Of a DNA stretch of 64,000 nt, positions 46,411 to 57,248 are shown one piece after another. The notes beneath the pieces are model-generated. The model had not been told where the DNA came from, did no database searches, and saw only the letters and a list, made by a program, of their open reading frames with translations. The DNA is from Coniferiporia sulphurascens (lineage: Eukaryota; Basidiomycota; Agaricomycetes; Hymenochaetales; Hymenochaetaceae), in NCBI GenBank assembly GCA_002794785.1, contig NBBA01000012.1, forward strand, positions 868,001-932,000, in the 5' to 3' direction. Positions within the stretch are counted from its first letter, which is position 1; the number at the start of each line of letters is the position of its first letter. The position numbers and the translations under genes were made by a program.

Positions 46411-47155
46411 ATGTCTGCACCCCCGAACGCCGTAATCCCCGTTAGCGGCAGCAAATACAATCTCCAGAATCTTGGATATGGTCACTTTCTTGATAATTCA
46501 GGTTCCGTGACCGCAGACGGAAACCCTATCCTCGGATGGAGCAAAAATACACCGGCGACAAACAATCAGCTTGTAAGTCTTCCCCCCGCTTTTGTTCAAT
46601 GTTGAAGATATCCTGATCCGCATACTCTAAAGTGGATCTTCCTCACCTACCCGTCCAGCAACAATGAAATCGTCTTTACGCTCCAGTCAGTCTCTACGAC
46701 AAATAGCGAGACTGCATTCGATGGTCGTGGAGGCTACGTTCGCGTTGACTCTACTGTAAGTCATTCTTGCTCATCTTCCACAGCATTATACGGATTCTAA
46801 TGAGATGTCCTAGAACAACAAGCTCGTCCAAGGGGGTGCCCCAATGGCGTGGAAGCTTGTCGAGACTGCCGCGTTCGTCTACAAGTACGTGTTAGCTTAG
46901 TACCCGTGACCCGGACGGCGCTCGTACACACACACTTAAATCGTACGCAGGATGGTCCCATTCGATAACTGTTTCTCCAATAATGGTTCGATGATTGTGT
47001 CAGACATCAGAAGCGTAAGCCCTTCGCTCTTTCAGTACTTGAATCTCTATACAGCTAATCGTTCTCATCATCAGACCATTACATCCTCCGCCGTCAACCA
47101 GCTGGAGCTTCAGGCTGACGCGTCTGAGCATACGCAACTCTGGTCGTTCATCTAG
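46411..47155 (+). CDS. lectin-like beta-trefoil protein 6
   Basis: Third type of the lectin family, about 166 residues. It starts MSAPPNAVIPVSGSKYNLQN, then GYGHFLDNSG, NPILGWSKNTPATNNQLW, FLTYPSSNNEIVFTLQS, GGYVRVDST, KLVQGGAPMAWKLVETAA, PFDNCFSNNGSMIVSD and HTQLWSFI. Five exons have the family intron positions, all with good splice sites, open to TAG at 47153. No signal peptide. It is the intact counterpart of the inverted pseudogene at 37885-38650. Confidence 0.8.
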
Positions 47156-47329
47156 GAAGAGTGATCGAGACTCGTATTAGGATTGCAAGAAGATATATGC
47201 ACGTAGGCGGAGCTCCTTCGGATAAATCTTTGTTGAGGAACCAGAAATAAATTTGCATGTAATTGTGAATGAATAAATACTTCTGTACTGGATTTTTTGT
47301 TGCTGATTTGTCATATACAACCGGTACAA

Positions 47330-48552
47330 CGGTAAGATACCGTTCGTGATATACCAAAGGGAGTGGAATGTCATGGCGCGCAGCTTTGAGCGCGATATCC
47401 CTCCCGATGGCATGCGAACACGAACTAGCGCTTGCGCCCTTCCGCGTTGTTGGTGGAGGACGCCTGTGCACGAACGCAGAGGATGCTAAGCGTGCGGAGT
47501 TCGGCGAGAAGGGGCGCGCGCAATTGGACGCGCAACAAGGATGAAAAGAAGATGAGTACTCAGACGCATTGAGAAGGTAGCGAAGGAGGTCGGACGGGAC
47601 ACATCACGACGGTTGCGAATCAGTGTTCTCAAAGGCCGGGTCAGGTCAGGTCAGGGGACTTTTTCCCGACCCTGACCCTGACTCGGAACCGGGTCAGGAA
47701 TTCTGGTTTGGGCTGACCCCCGCTGACCCGCTGCTGACCTGACCCACAGTAAAATACAAAGTTTATTAGTACTAATACTAATAACAACTAATATGGATAC
47801 CAATGACTAGCATTGCAGCTAATAGCACTTTGTTACAATACCACACTAGTAACTGCACTAACACATAAGCGGCAATAACTGTCGACTTTAAGTGCTAATA
47901 CTCACACCAATAGGATATATGTACATCAGTGTCAATGTTTCTATAATTAATTAGGCTGAATGCTGTATTAACTTTTAGCCGAAGCAAAATTGTTTAGGGG
48001 AGGCCCTTTATGCTTCAGGCCCGGCAGATATTACTAAAGGGTACTAGGTCCATACTTACCCATATAAGTCACATCCTGGGTCGGGGGTCAGGGTCGGGCT
48101 TTGCTGCCAGTGGTAGGAGCCGACCCCCGACCTGTCCCACCTCTGGCCCCCACCAACCCGACCCTCTGCTGGCCTGACCCGTGGGTCAGGGAGGGGGTCG
48201 ATCTGGGGTCGGATTGGGTCAGACTCAGCCTTTGAGAGCACTAACTTGTGATTGGATACGTGATGCAGAAGGCGCCATATGTGTTTCCGATTATCGGAGG
48301 ACGGAAAGTGGAGAATCTGATGGCAAACATCGAGGCACTTAAAACCTCTTTGTCGGAAGCGCATACTAAGTACATCGAGAGTGTCCTTCCGTTTGACCCG
48401 GGATTCCTGCACTTCATAATCGCGAGTAGTTTTTCACCTACATGAGCAGTGCTGAATTGTTTCTGCAGGGAGACGGCACTAAGGCGAATTGGTTGCTTGC
48501 ATCTGCGGTGCATGAGGTCGGGTGGCTTTTGAAGAAAGTGATCAGGTCTTAA
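47330..48552 (+). pseudogene. aldo-keto reductase pseudogene split by an insertion
   Basis: Two pieces match the intact aldo-keto reductase at 50.4 kb. The first (47330-47620) begins in mid-gene at PFVIY and contains GAATGTCATGGCGCGCAGCT, but the frame is broken by indels. The second (48244-48552) encodes [19 protein letters not shown], then KYIESVLPFDPGFLHF, and the last exon (GDGTKANWLLASAV). Its intron donor has changed from GT to GC. The 5' half of the gene is missing and abuts the 3' flank of lectin gene 6. A 623-bp element sits between the two pieces. Confidence 0.85.
47621..48243. mobile_element. hAT-like short element rich in GGGTCAGG repeats, 623 bp
   Basis: The left end CAGTGTTCTCAAAGGCCGGG is mirrored by the right end GCCTTTGAGAGCACTA. 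Both arms, about 110 bases each, are dense in GGTCAGG and GACCCTGACCC blocks, while the centre is AT-rich. CAGTG ends recall hAT elements, but the right tip ends CACTA and I see no clear 8-base target duplication. The insertion splits the aldo-keto reductase pseudogene at the codons for the TAVALAYLM region. Confidence 0.75.
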
Positions 48553-49222
48553 AACGATTGATATACTGTATGGCATAGGTATTGTGTGCCGTTAGCACGT
48601 GCACTGCAACTATACGGAATGAAAGAGAAAGTTGGAGAATCGAATATGTCCATCCACTAAATGCCAAGTGCGGAAGCTGCCTCCTGTGCTGACCGCGAGT
48701 CTACTGCCAGTGTGTATCTGTGTGGCTTACTTTCTAGCATTCAGAGTTGGGAAGGAGGAAAGGGATGTTGATCAATCATTTTACCCGAGCCCGGGGGACA
48801 AAGTCATAATTAGTCAAAATATATTGTAGGTTACCATGCATGAACACAAGTGGCTCACAATTTCTGATGCATTTACGTGCCACTACCGTAAATGGTCCTT
48901 TTCTTGGGACACTTATCTTAAACGATAATAACAATTGTTAAGGGTTCAATACCCATATTTCCCTACCCGATATAAAACTTCAAACAAATACATTTGGGAG
49001 TTATGTCAGTTCAGACTCGTTTATAATAATACCCAACCTCTTCCTTCCGACAGCATAGTTTTTTGCGGTGCTTGTGCGCGAAATCTTACTCGGTCTTTTG
49101 GGGACGTACATGTTCCTTTAGGCTAAGCCACACATTCAAATTTGATTCATCTGCTTTGCACGTGTTTGCTGTTGTTCTCGCTTGTGGTGGGGGTAGCTAC
49201 GTAATCACTCGTAAATACTGTA
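48553..49222. other. interval without a recognised gene
   Basis: About 670 AT-rich bases between the pseudogene and the next inverted-repeat element; nothing is supported. Confidence 0.5.
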
Positions 49223-49844
49223 AGGTAGGGGAAGTATAAACTCGACAAGCCGTGTCACGTCACGGTAACGGACCCTTAACCCTCGCTTACCATATATGGA
49301 GCGGCAAATTCGTAGTCCTTGAAAAGTTCGGGTCACCAAAACTTTTTGCGAGTGTGTTGGCATTACCCTCATGGCCAATACACAGCACTTATAGGCATAA
49401 GAAGCATGTTAAAGTGTTCTAAGAGGTCCAAGTCCCAATAGAAAGGTGATTCTCTGTTGGGGTACTGACTAATTATGTTATATAATCTGAATTACCCAAG
49501 AATATATGACAAAGCGTGACAAATATATTAGTAATACAAAGTTAATTGCCTTATTTGGGGCGGCAAATTTTCTCGGACATTTTTCAAGTTTGGTCTATCA
49601 AGTAGGGACTGCATTCTAAGCAGTTTTGTGAAAGAAAGTTTTTTCCTTAAATAAGTCACTGAAAACTTAAGATATTGAGAAATAAAGAAAACAGAAATGA
49701 AGCTACAGTAAAGCTCTATAAGACTGTCAGGCCAGAATTACAATTTGAGCCCATGTACAAAAGTTATTTCGCTCATCGTTGTCGTGGCCGGATCGGGAAA
49801 TTGGGGTTTGTCACGACCTTGCTGAGTTTATACTTCCCCTACCT
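49223..49844. mobile_element. TA-flanked short inverted-repeat element, 622 bp
   Basis: The left end AGGTAGGGGAAGTATAAACT and the right end AGTTTATACTTCCCCTACCT are perfect inverted copies over 20 bases, extending imperfectly to CAAG/CTTG. TA flanks both ends (49221-49222, 49845-49846). This fits a Tc1/mariner-type target. No transposase frame is seen. The ends differ from the pogo-like element at 43.2 kb, so it is a different family. Confidence 0.8.
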
Positions 49845-50312
49845 TAGCAGGGTCATCATGTAGCACGTGACACTACGTAACGAACATACCTCGCCAAAAA
49901 TGGGGCAAGAAACTCGTATATTTATGATCTCAAATCCGCAGTCCGGAGAAGGGGTCGGACCCCTCTTCAGTCGTCTCGGATCGTCTAGACTACAAAACTC
50001 AAGTTACTACAACGAGTACTGGAACATCTATGAGATTCCCCAGCAAGTCGATTTGCGACGCTATGTCCAAACATCCGATGAAGGAATTGGCAATGCAATG
50101 GTCGTATCGACTCAGTGGCGACCCCGGAGCTCTGCAGCCAGTGAAAAACACATAGGAACGGGTTCGCGGTGGGCAATGGGTTTGCAATGGGCAACGGGTT
50201 CCATGTGTTATGCAGCTTAATAAGGGAAAGACATGCCGAATCCTGATGAGGACGTCACCAACCCCCGCCGGCTTAATGTGTCCCGGCTCAGCTTCACATA
50301 GTTCAACTCACA
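49845..50312. other. promoter region of the aldo-keto reductase gene
   Basis: About 470 bases with no recognised gene, ending at the TATA box. Confidence 0.45.
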
Positions 50313-50319
50313 TATAAAG
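50313..50319 (+). promoter_or_regulatory. TATA box of the aldo-keto reductase gene
   Basis: TATAAAG 56 bases before the ATG at 50369. Confidence 0.55.
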
Positions 50320-50368
50320 GCAAAGTCTTTTTCCCTTACTTTCAAAGCACGCTTCCAACCCTCCAAAA

Positions 50369-51667
50369 ATGTCAATCTGGGCCCCCGCTCTTCCTCCCCC
50401 TACCCTCCTCGGTCGTTATCGGGTGCTTTCGCCGTTTGCTGGTGTGCGTGTCTCGCCACTGCAACTGGGGGCCATGAGTATAGGGGACAAATGGGGAAAG
50501 CATGGAATGGGAGAAATGGATAAAAATTCATCGTTTGAACTCCTCGATGCATATTTCAACGCCGGAGGCAACTTCATTGACACAGCCAATGTCTAGTACG
50601 TCGCTTTTTACTTGCGACTTTTCCTGGTTAATCCTTTGTTTTCAGTCAGGACGAGACGTCAGAAGCATTTATCGGCGAGTGGGCAGAGAAGCGTGGAATA
50701 CGAGACCAGCTCGTCCTAGCAACCAAGGTATGTAAGGTTGACACTGTCGTACGTTCCCTTCTCATGTCTTCAACAGTATGCAATGGACTTCAGGCGCGCA
50801 GACGATGTTAATATAAGGGCAAATTATACCGGCAACAATCTCAAGTCGCTCAATCTCAGTGTTGAGGCGAGTCTTAAAAAGCTGCGCACGAGCTACATCG
50901 ACATCCTCTACGTACATTGGTGGGATTACAATACCTCCATCACGGAAGTTATGAATAGCCTACACAACCTTGTCGTATCGGGCAAGGTTTACTACCTAGG
51001 CGTGTCCAACACCCCCGCGTGGGTGGTCGCTACTGCGAACCAGTATGCCAAGGATCATGGAAAGACGCCGTTCGTGATCTATCAAGGAGAGTGGAACGTT
51101 ATGGCGCGCAGCTTTGAGCGTGACATCATCCCGATGGCTCGCGAACATGGACTTGCGCTTGCTCCCTTCCGTGCCCTCGCCGGAGGGCGTTTGCGTACGG
51201 ATGCGGAGGAAGCTCGTCGCGTGGAGTCCGGTGAAGGGGGTCGTACGTTTATGAATTCTAATTGGATGCGCAACGAAAATGAAAAGAAGATGAGCGCTGC
51301 TCTTGAGAAGGTGGCCAAGGAGGTTGGGACGGAACATATTACGGCCGTAGCGCTCGCATACCTAATGCAGAAAACACCATATGTGTTCCCGATTATTGGA
51401 GGGCGGAAAGTGGAGCATCTCATGGCGAACATCGAGGCTCTCAAGATCTCACTAACAGACGAACACATCAAGTACATCGAAAGCATTCTTCCGTTCGATT
51501 TAGGCTACCCTCACTTTATGACGGTAAGTGACCTCAATGATATCTGTATAAACGGAGTCTAATTATCTATGTAGGGTGATGGTTCAAAGACGAACTATTT
51601 GCTTGCGTCTGCAGCGAATGAAGACAGGTGGCCGCTGAAGCAGGCGATCCGACCCAAAGCAGAGTGA
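50369..51667 (+). CDS. aldo-keto reductase, aryl-alcohol dehydrogenase type
   Basis: NADPH-dependent aldehyde reductase resembling fungal AAD enzymes, which reduce aryl aldehydes in lignin-related metabolism. The full AKR catalytic set is visible: Asp and Tyr in [12 protein letters not shown] (the Tyr codon is split by an intron), Lys in LVLATKYAMDF, and His in [10 protein letters not shown]. The substrate-side barrel continues with [15 protein letters not shown] and [18 protein letters not shown]. The cofactor-binding end is [20 protein letters not shown]. Four exons: 50369 to about 50595, about 50648-50728, about 50777-51521, and about 51575-51667. It ends IRPKAE with TGA at 51665. It is intact, and a truncated copy lies 2-3 kb upstream. 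Confidence 0.9.
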
Positions 51668-52268
51668 TATAATACGACACTGTTTTTTAGTAGTACATTA
51701 TTGTATTAAGGGGAAAGCACCCAAAATAAGAACTACATGCGTCTACACACCGTTAAGAGTGGTTCAAAGCGTGCTCCGCTACTAGCAAAAACATTTTAGA
51801 AGGGAACAAGTTTGGTGCACAAGGAGTGTCCGTAAGTCTGACTGAAGGGTTTCTGGTGGTTCTATCAGGATTACGGGATAATTCTTTAACACGCAAGTAG
51901 ACATAACCAATATCATTCCTCCCTGAGTAATATATAGGGTCGTGCTTACTGTCGTTGGAAGCAGTGTTCTCTACCTGTACCGTCAATACTGAATATCGAC
52001 GGTATGTTTAAGCCGAGCGAGGAGGAAAGAAGCAAAAAGTTTGGATAGGTCCGGACTGAGTGAAATGTAATTAGCTAGTGCTGTGTCTGGTCACATAAGT
52101 CTTATATAACTGTTCATAGGTACTGTCTGAAATATCCCCGTGTATTTATAATCCCATCACAGGATATATGTACGTCATTTCTATTGGTCTCCCCGCGGTA
52201 GAAACGTAAGTACCACCGATATATCAGTGCGTCGGTGGATATATCTACGATACGTCCCAACACTACTG

Positions 52269-52446
52269 GTTTTCGTGCTGTCAGTGCGGGTCATTCAATT
52301 CCTGAATTTAATAAAGTTTGGGTTGATTGACCGTATGGACTAGAAAGGGAAAGTGTATTGAACGTATGAGCGCCTAAACTGGATTAGTTCTATATTTTGG
52401 AAATAACGGTTAAAAAGCGGATTAAAAACGATCACTCATGTCTGAC
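52269..52446 (+). repeat. relic of a lectin type 2 3' flank
   Basis: Matches, with scattered changes, the 3' flank of lectin gene 2 at about 35703-35875 and in part gene 5 at about 45650. Shared pieces include GTCAGTGC, TTCAATTCC and GCGGATTAAAAAC in the same order. No lectin exon remains next to it. Confidence 0.6.
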
Positions 52447-52654
52447 TTTGCCCATGTACAGTATGTAACCTCAGAGCAAAATTTTCGTCCGAAGTTGTGC
52501 TTCAACGCTATATCTGAATCGGTAATATCCACGTAGGATATGGTTTTATGTTTGAGCCGGAGACTGTTCAGTTCCTACGGTCGATCCTTTCTTTATTTTA
52601 CTTTTCCAGACTTTTGCCTCTTGTGATTCTCTGTAGACTTAGAGAATGATAGGG

Positions 52655-52712
52655 TACTGCGGACTTTGAAATTGAAGCACCGACTCGGCAAGACGCGACA
52701 TAGTCACGCGCA
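52655..52712 (+). repeat. relic of a lectin type 1 3' flank
   Basis: Shares GCGGA, CTTTGAA, AAGCACCGA and GCGACATAGTCACG in order with 32431-32490 and 43091-43144, which lie downstream of lectin genes 1 and 4. Confidence 0.5.
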
Positions 52713-53951
52713 TGCTCTAACATTACTAATACTGGGTAAATCCGAACAGCTTGCCGAAGTTAATTAAACATATACTGTACAGCGGCGGCGTCGCATATCT
52801 TGTATTTATAAAATGCGGTCAAAAAGATGATATGTGCTTTCTTTTCCTATAAAACTCGGGAGCCCATCCAAGACTATGACAATTACTGGCGAACGGCAAG
52901 ATTCACCTGTGCATCAATGCGTTGTCAAATCCTCATTTCCTTCAGGACGCCGACATAACAACAATTAATCCACCGGAAAGAACCATATAACACTCTTCAT
53001 ACATAAAACATTCTTCATACAATGACGTTATTTGATGACTGGCTAAGCTCAATAGTGGTTGTGACAGAACTATATGCATGTTATGCCGATAACCGCCTTC
53101 TAATTTGGGAAGAGCCAACACTTCCTGACTAAGGACTTACACATACACGTGATATTTGACTCGCTTAGCCGCAGAGTTTCCTCCCTACCCTCAGACGCTG
53201 GGCACAACTGGAGTCGGGACCGGACTTTTCGCAGAGGAGTAGTATTCACCCACTAGTGGATCTTCTCGCAGTCAAGATGTAATGTAGGTTGTACCAGGCA
53301 TGTCTATGTTGAAGTTCGAGACCGATGCCGAGACGGCGTCGGAGTTTAAATTATTTTTCGCAGATTTTTCACTGCTTGTATGCACTCGGTTTCCCTTGCT
53401 TGATTATCTACTGGTTACAAGATATTCTAGTCGGCATACGGAAAGCATTTGCATGCGCCGCAAATTGCTGAAAACCAACAGTCTATCTAGGACTATGTCT
53501 ATGAGAAAGCGTGTATGCCAGAGAGTTGGCATTCCGAGTCGATAGCCGCAACTCCACAGACGGACGTTCTCTCTCGCAGATATACTCGGGCCCCTACTCA
53601 CCTCGTTTTTCATATCTTTTAACCCTTTACTTTCTCCGCAAAAGAAGATGTTCTCTGGTGCTTTAGGACTCGGTAAGCGCCGTTATACTACCAGGAGAAA
53701 TCGATACGCCGCGTCTCAGCAGCCCAAGTCTTCTCTCGGGCTCGCCGGAATGCAATGCGGTTTTTCGGGACTATGTATCCCCTTTACAACACTATCCATT
53801 TGATAGAAGAAACGTACGACCAAAGTTGGCGCCAATAGCGTAAGCCAAACCCACGGATTCAGAGTCAGTGATAGTCAGGATTTCGCTCGCGCCGAATCAG
53901 GAAGGTTCTGCCGAAGGAAGGCACGCTGACGTTGACATACATCAACGGCAG

Positions 53952-53958
53952 TATAAAT
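53952..53958 (+). promoter_or_regulatory. TATA box of the second SDR gene
   Basis: TATAAAT 43 bases before the ATG, in the same relative place as in SDR copy 1. Confidence 0.5.
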
Positions 53959-54000
53959 TAGACGGAAACTGAGTGGGAAATCCAATCCCTCTCGCTTCCA

Positions 54001-55371
54001 ATGGCGAACTCGAGTGCAGACGCGATCCTCGACAGGCTCACTGCTGGTAACATATTCGACCTCCGTGGCGTCGTTGCCGTCGTCACAGGTGGGGGGACGG
54101 TAAGCAGCTTGCTCCATTGTTCTTAGGTTGGACGAGTTAGACTCGGTTTAACATGATATTGCGTCGCAGGGTATTGGCCTCATGATAAGTACGTCGCTTA
54201 TGGCGAACGGCGCAACCGTATACGCTATAGGTCCTGACCAGGCGAAGCTCGACAGGTTATTTTATATAACAACTTCGTCAACCGCGTACTGATATATGCG
54301 AAATAGCATTGCCAAAACATATAATAACGCTGCCCACGGAAAGCCAGGAAGAGGGAAGCTTGTCGGAATTCAAGGTGATATAAGGCTGAAAGTGCGTGAT
54401 GCACCGCTTTCATTCCCAACGGGACCAATATAAGCAGTATCTAGGATGAAGCCAAACGCCTCGCAGAGGAAATCGGCAGGCGGGAGCCGCATGTGACAAT
54501 TCTTTTTAATAATGCAGGGTACGTCTAATTTGACCATGTGGGAAGTCCCGAACTGATAACACTCTAGGATCCTCGAAGGCGGAATGCCTGAACCACCCGC
54601 CCAGTCGGCTCCTAACACATCCCTTAGTCCTTCCACGAAACCGACATCTGCTTCGGCGTTCCAGGAACGTTACTGGGCGGTAACGCAGGAGGATTTCGAC
54701 AACACACTCCGCACGAACGCTGTCGGTCCATACTGGCTTTCCGCAGCTTTTCTTCCCCTGTTGGAGAAATGGAAGGAAAGCGAAGGTGGCCGAAAGTTCG
54801 CGCCGCAAATAGTGATGACGAGCAGCATGAACGGCTGGACGAAGGACCTTGCTACAGCCGGACGTAGCTTTCCGTACTCAATGAGTAAGAGCGCAATTGG
54901 ACACTTCACAAGTAGCCTTGCGCATGACCTGCTTCCGCTTGGAATCAGAGTAAACGGGATAGCTCCAGGTATCGACCACACGCTGACTTTTTTGACTTTT
55001 ATGATAACGCTGATGAATATTTAGGTCTTTTCATCACGGAGATGACCGCGCCCGGTACAATGGACGAGAATGGAATATCGCATTTGGACGAGAACGAGTT
55101 CACAAACTTTCCGGAGGATAAAATGCCAGCGTTCGATATTCCAACCAGACAGGCCCGTGGGACGGGGGTGCCGGCACTGGGAGGGACCAACCGCGACATG
55201 GGCTCCTTGGCCCTTTTCCTTACTGTAAACTGGTTTGTCAATGGGGAAACTGTTCTGATTGATGGTGGAGTAAGCATCCTTCTTTACTTTGGTTCATGAA
55301 GGCCCGCTTATTCGTCACTGATAAAATGTTTACCTTTTCAGACACTGCTGAAGCACCCCTCGTCTTACTAA
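54001..55371 (+). CDS. short-chain dehydrogenase/reductase, copy 2
   Basis: Paralog of the SDR at 27.9 kb with the same seven-exon layout. It starts MANSSADAILDRLTAGNIFD. The cofactor motif is VVTGGGT plus GIGLMIS across an intron. Then come KLVGIQGDI, EPHVTILFNNAG, RTNAVGPYW, QIVMTSSMNGW and the catalytic YSMSK. The last exon is TLLKHPSSY with TAA at 55369. The insert after NNAG differs from copy 1 (MPEPPAQSAPNTSLSPSTKP). All motifs are intact, so both copies look functional. Substrate unknown. Copy 2 marks the right border of the accessory island. Confidence 0.9.
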
Positions 55372-55708
55372 AATACTAAAATAATGAGATAAAACTCTGA
55401 AAGGAGAACATGTAATATGTTGCAGTGAGAACCCGCTGCCTTAGTCTGAATGAAGTACAACTATTTGTTATTATCGTGTTGCAAAACCTGGGCGAAGAGG
55501 CGATGCACGATCATTTTAAATATTAATGCTATAACGGCGCTTGAATATCTCGTTTCGCCGCGTCAGGGCGCGCATAGGCGCGTCATACGTCACTTGACCC
55601 GATTGATGATGCTATCACACTGCCACAGGACGCGACGTCACGACCACGGTTCGGTGGCTCGTGCGGTGCGCAGCACATCCCAGCGAAAGTCGTATTCTAA
55701 CCACCATC
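55372..55708. other. promoter region of the Vip1-like gene
   Basis: No gene is seen. Several GACGT/ACGTC stretches (CGTCATACGTCA, GACGCGACGTCACG) resemble CRE-type sites for bZIP factors; this is a motif match only. Confidence 0.35.
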
Positions 55709-56887
55709 ATGTCCAAATACTCAGTTAAAGTACGCGATCTTGGAAATCTCGCTTCATCTCGCTAACGTTCTCAACAGGTCTCCAATATCGCGCCCACCAC
55801 CAGTGAGGCCAAGCTGCACGACTTCTTCACGTATGTGGCTCTATGCATTGATCAATGATGATCCGTTGACCGAGGTCGAATGTGGGATGGCAGCTTTTGT
55901 GGGAAGTATGTATACCAATTTCCCCGAAAGCGACGGGTCCTGATTTTTTGACTTATATAAGGATTGAGAGCATTGACTTCAAGGACCCGGCGTCCGGAGA
56001 ACCGACGACCGTTTACTTTGAAAAACCCTCTGCTGTGACCACCGCTTTGATGGTGCGCATCGACGGTTTAAATCGCGCACATTGCAATCTCTTACGAGAA
56101 ATCGCTAGCTTAACGAGGGGACACTTGAGGGTGCTCAGTTGTCTGTCAAGTCTGATCAAGTGCATCCGGACGAGGAACATGAGAGCCATCATCCCGGGGA
56201 CGCACCTTTCACTCAATCTGATAAACCAAGGGCCGGAAGTCAGTAACGCAAAAAGTCATTCTCCTCTTCCTGTCCGCTTATATTCACCCTTTAGTTGCTG
56301 CGGAATATCTTGCCAGGGGCTATTCGCTTTCTGATCAGATCTTACAACGTGCCATCGAGCTGGACAGTGAGTCACGTTCTAGGACTAGTGCAAAATAATA
56401 TTGTGGATAACTCAAAAAAAATTGATCCCAGATAGCAAGGGGATCTCTCAACGGTTCCTGTCATACTTTCAGAGTCTTGACACCACTATAGGGGCCAAGG
56501 CACTTGGTCCTGACCAAACCGTCTCCGGGAGGGTGCAAGCTACGTTATCAAGCGCGTCTGGTCGTGCGCGCAGTTTAGACGAGCAGAGGGGCTACTCTAA
56601 AACTGCTCACGACGTCCGTCCTTTCCAACACTATCTTGTCTATAAGAGACTGACATCAGCCTTCTCTCAAGTACTATAGCAATGCAGTCGCATCTCCATT
56701 GGGACTGAAAGTAAAGTCATTCTACACAGACACCGCAAAGAAGGTGCTCGACATTCATGAAGAAGCTCGACGCATCGCAGACAGCCACAAATCCCGGGCG
56801 ACTACGGCTCCCGCTGCAGCAAACACGAATGCAAAAGAAACCACTACCGTTGACACCGCTCCGACTACCGCCTCAAAAGCGGAATAA
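55709..56887 (+). CDS. Vip1-like RRM protein
   Basis: RNA-recognition-motif protein resembling fission yeast Vip1. The RRM starts at once: MSKYSVKVSNIAPTTSEAKL, then HDFFTFCGKIESIDFKDPA with the phenylalanine and glycine positions of an RRM, VYFEKPSAVTTALM, and LNEGTLEGAQLSVKSD. Downstream come VAAEYLARGYSFSDQILQRA, then FLSYFQSLDTTIGAKALGPD, a helical C-terminal block (YTDTAKKVLDIHEEARRIAD), and an Ala/Thr-rich tail to TAA at 56885. At least eight exons. The first encodes only eight residues and one internal exon about 12 nt (FCG), both supported by clean splice sites and the conserved reading. The exact role of Vip1 is poorly known. Confidence 0.85.
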
Positions 56888-57248
56888 TTTAGCAGTGGGG
56901 CATTTGTTAACGCGGAAATATGCAATTCTAACAAGCAAGGGTGTTGACGGAAGAGGCCTACTATGTAGTGTACCAAACAGAGCGATCTCATGAAGGCATG
57001 TATGCACGTAGATGTACATTACTACTATCCCGGATACCCAGTACGTATTCCGTCATAAGTTCTTTTTCCTATTACCCATGAAACGAATATGGGAACGTAT
57101 CGGGGTTGAGCTGACTACCAGTCGTTGTATGCTGAGGCTGTGACCCACGGGGAAATTACGTAAATGGGATCGACAACCAGCCAACCTGAATTCATGTAAA
57201 AATTGACGGCCACCTATCTCGACACTGCGCTGCGAACTCTGAGGGTGC
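56888..57248. other. short interval upstream of the helicase gene
   Basis: About 360 bases; nothing beyond the expected 3' flank and promoter. Confidence 0.45.

Larger units (their letters stand above)
51668..53951. other. gene-free right end of the accessory island
   Basis: About 2.3 kb. No intact gene is supported. It contains two lectin-flank relics (52269-52446 and 52655-52712), described separately. The rest shows no recognised repeat. Confidence 0.5.

Noticed and set aside
53300..53545. Open frame starting MSMLKFETDAETASEF upstream of SDR copy 2
   Set aside because: No motif, no splice partners and no promoter signal; its composition fits chance.
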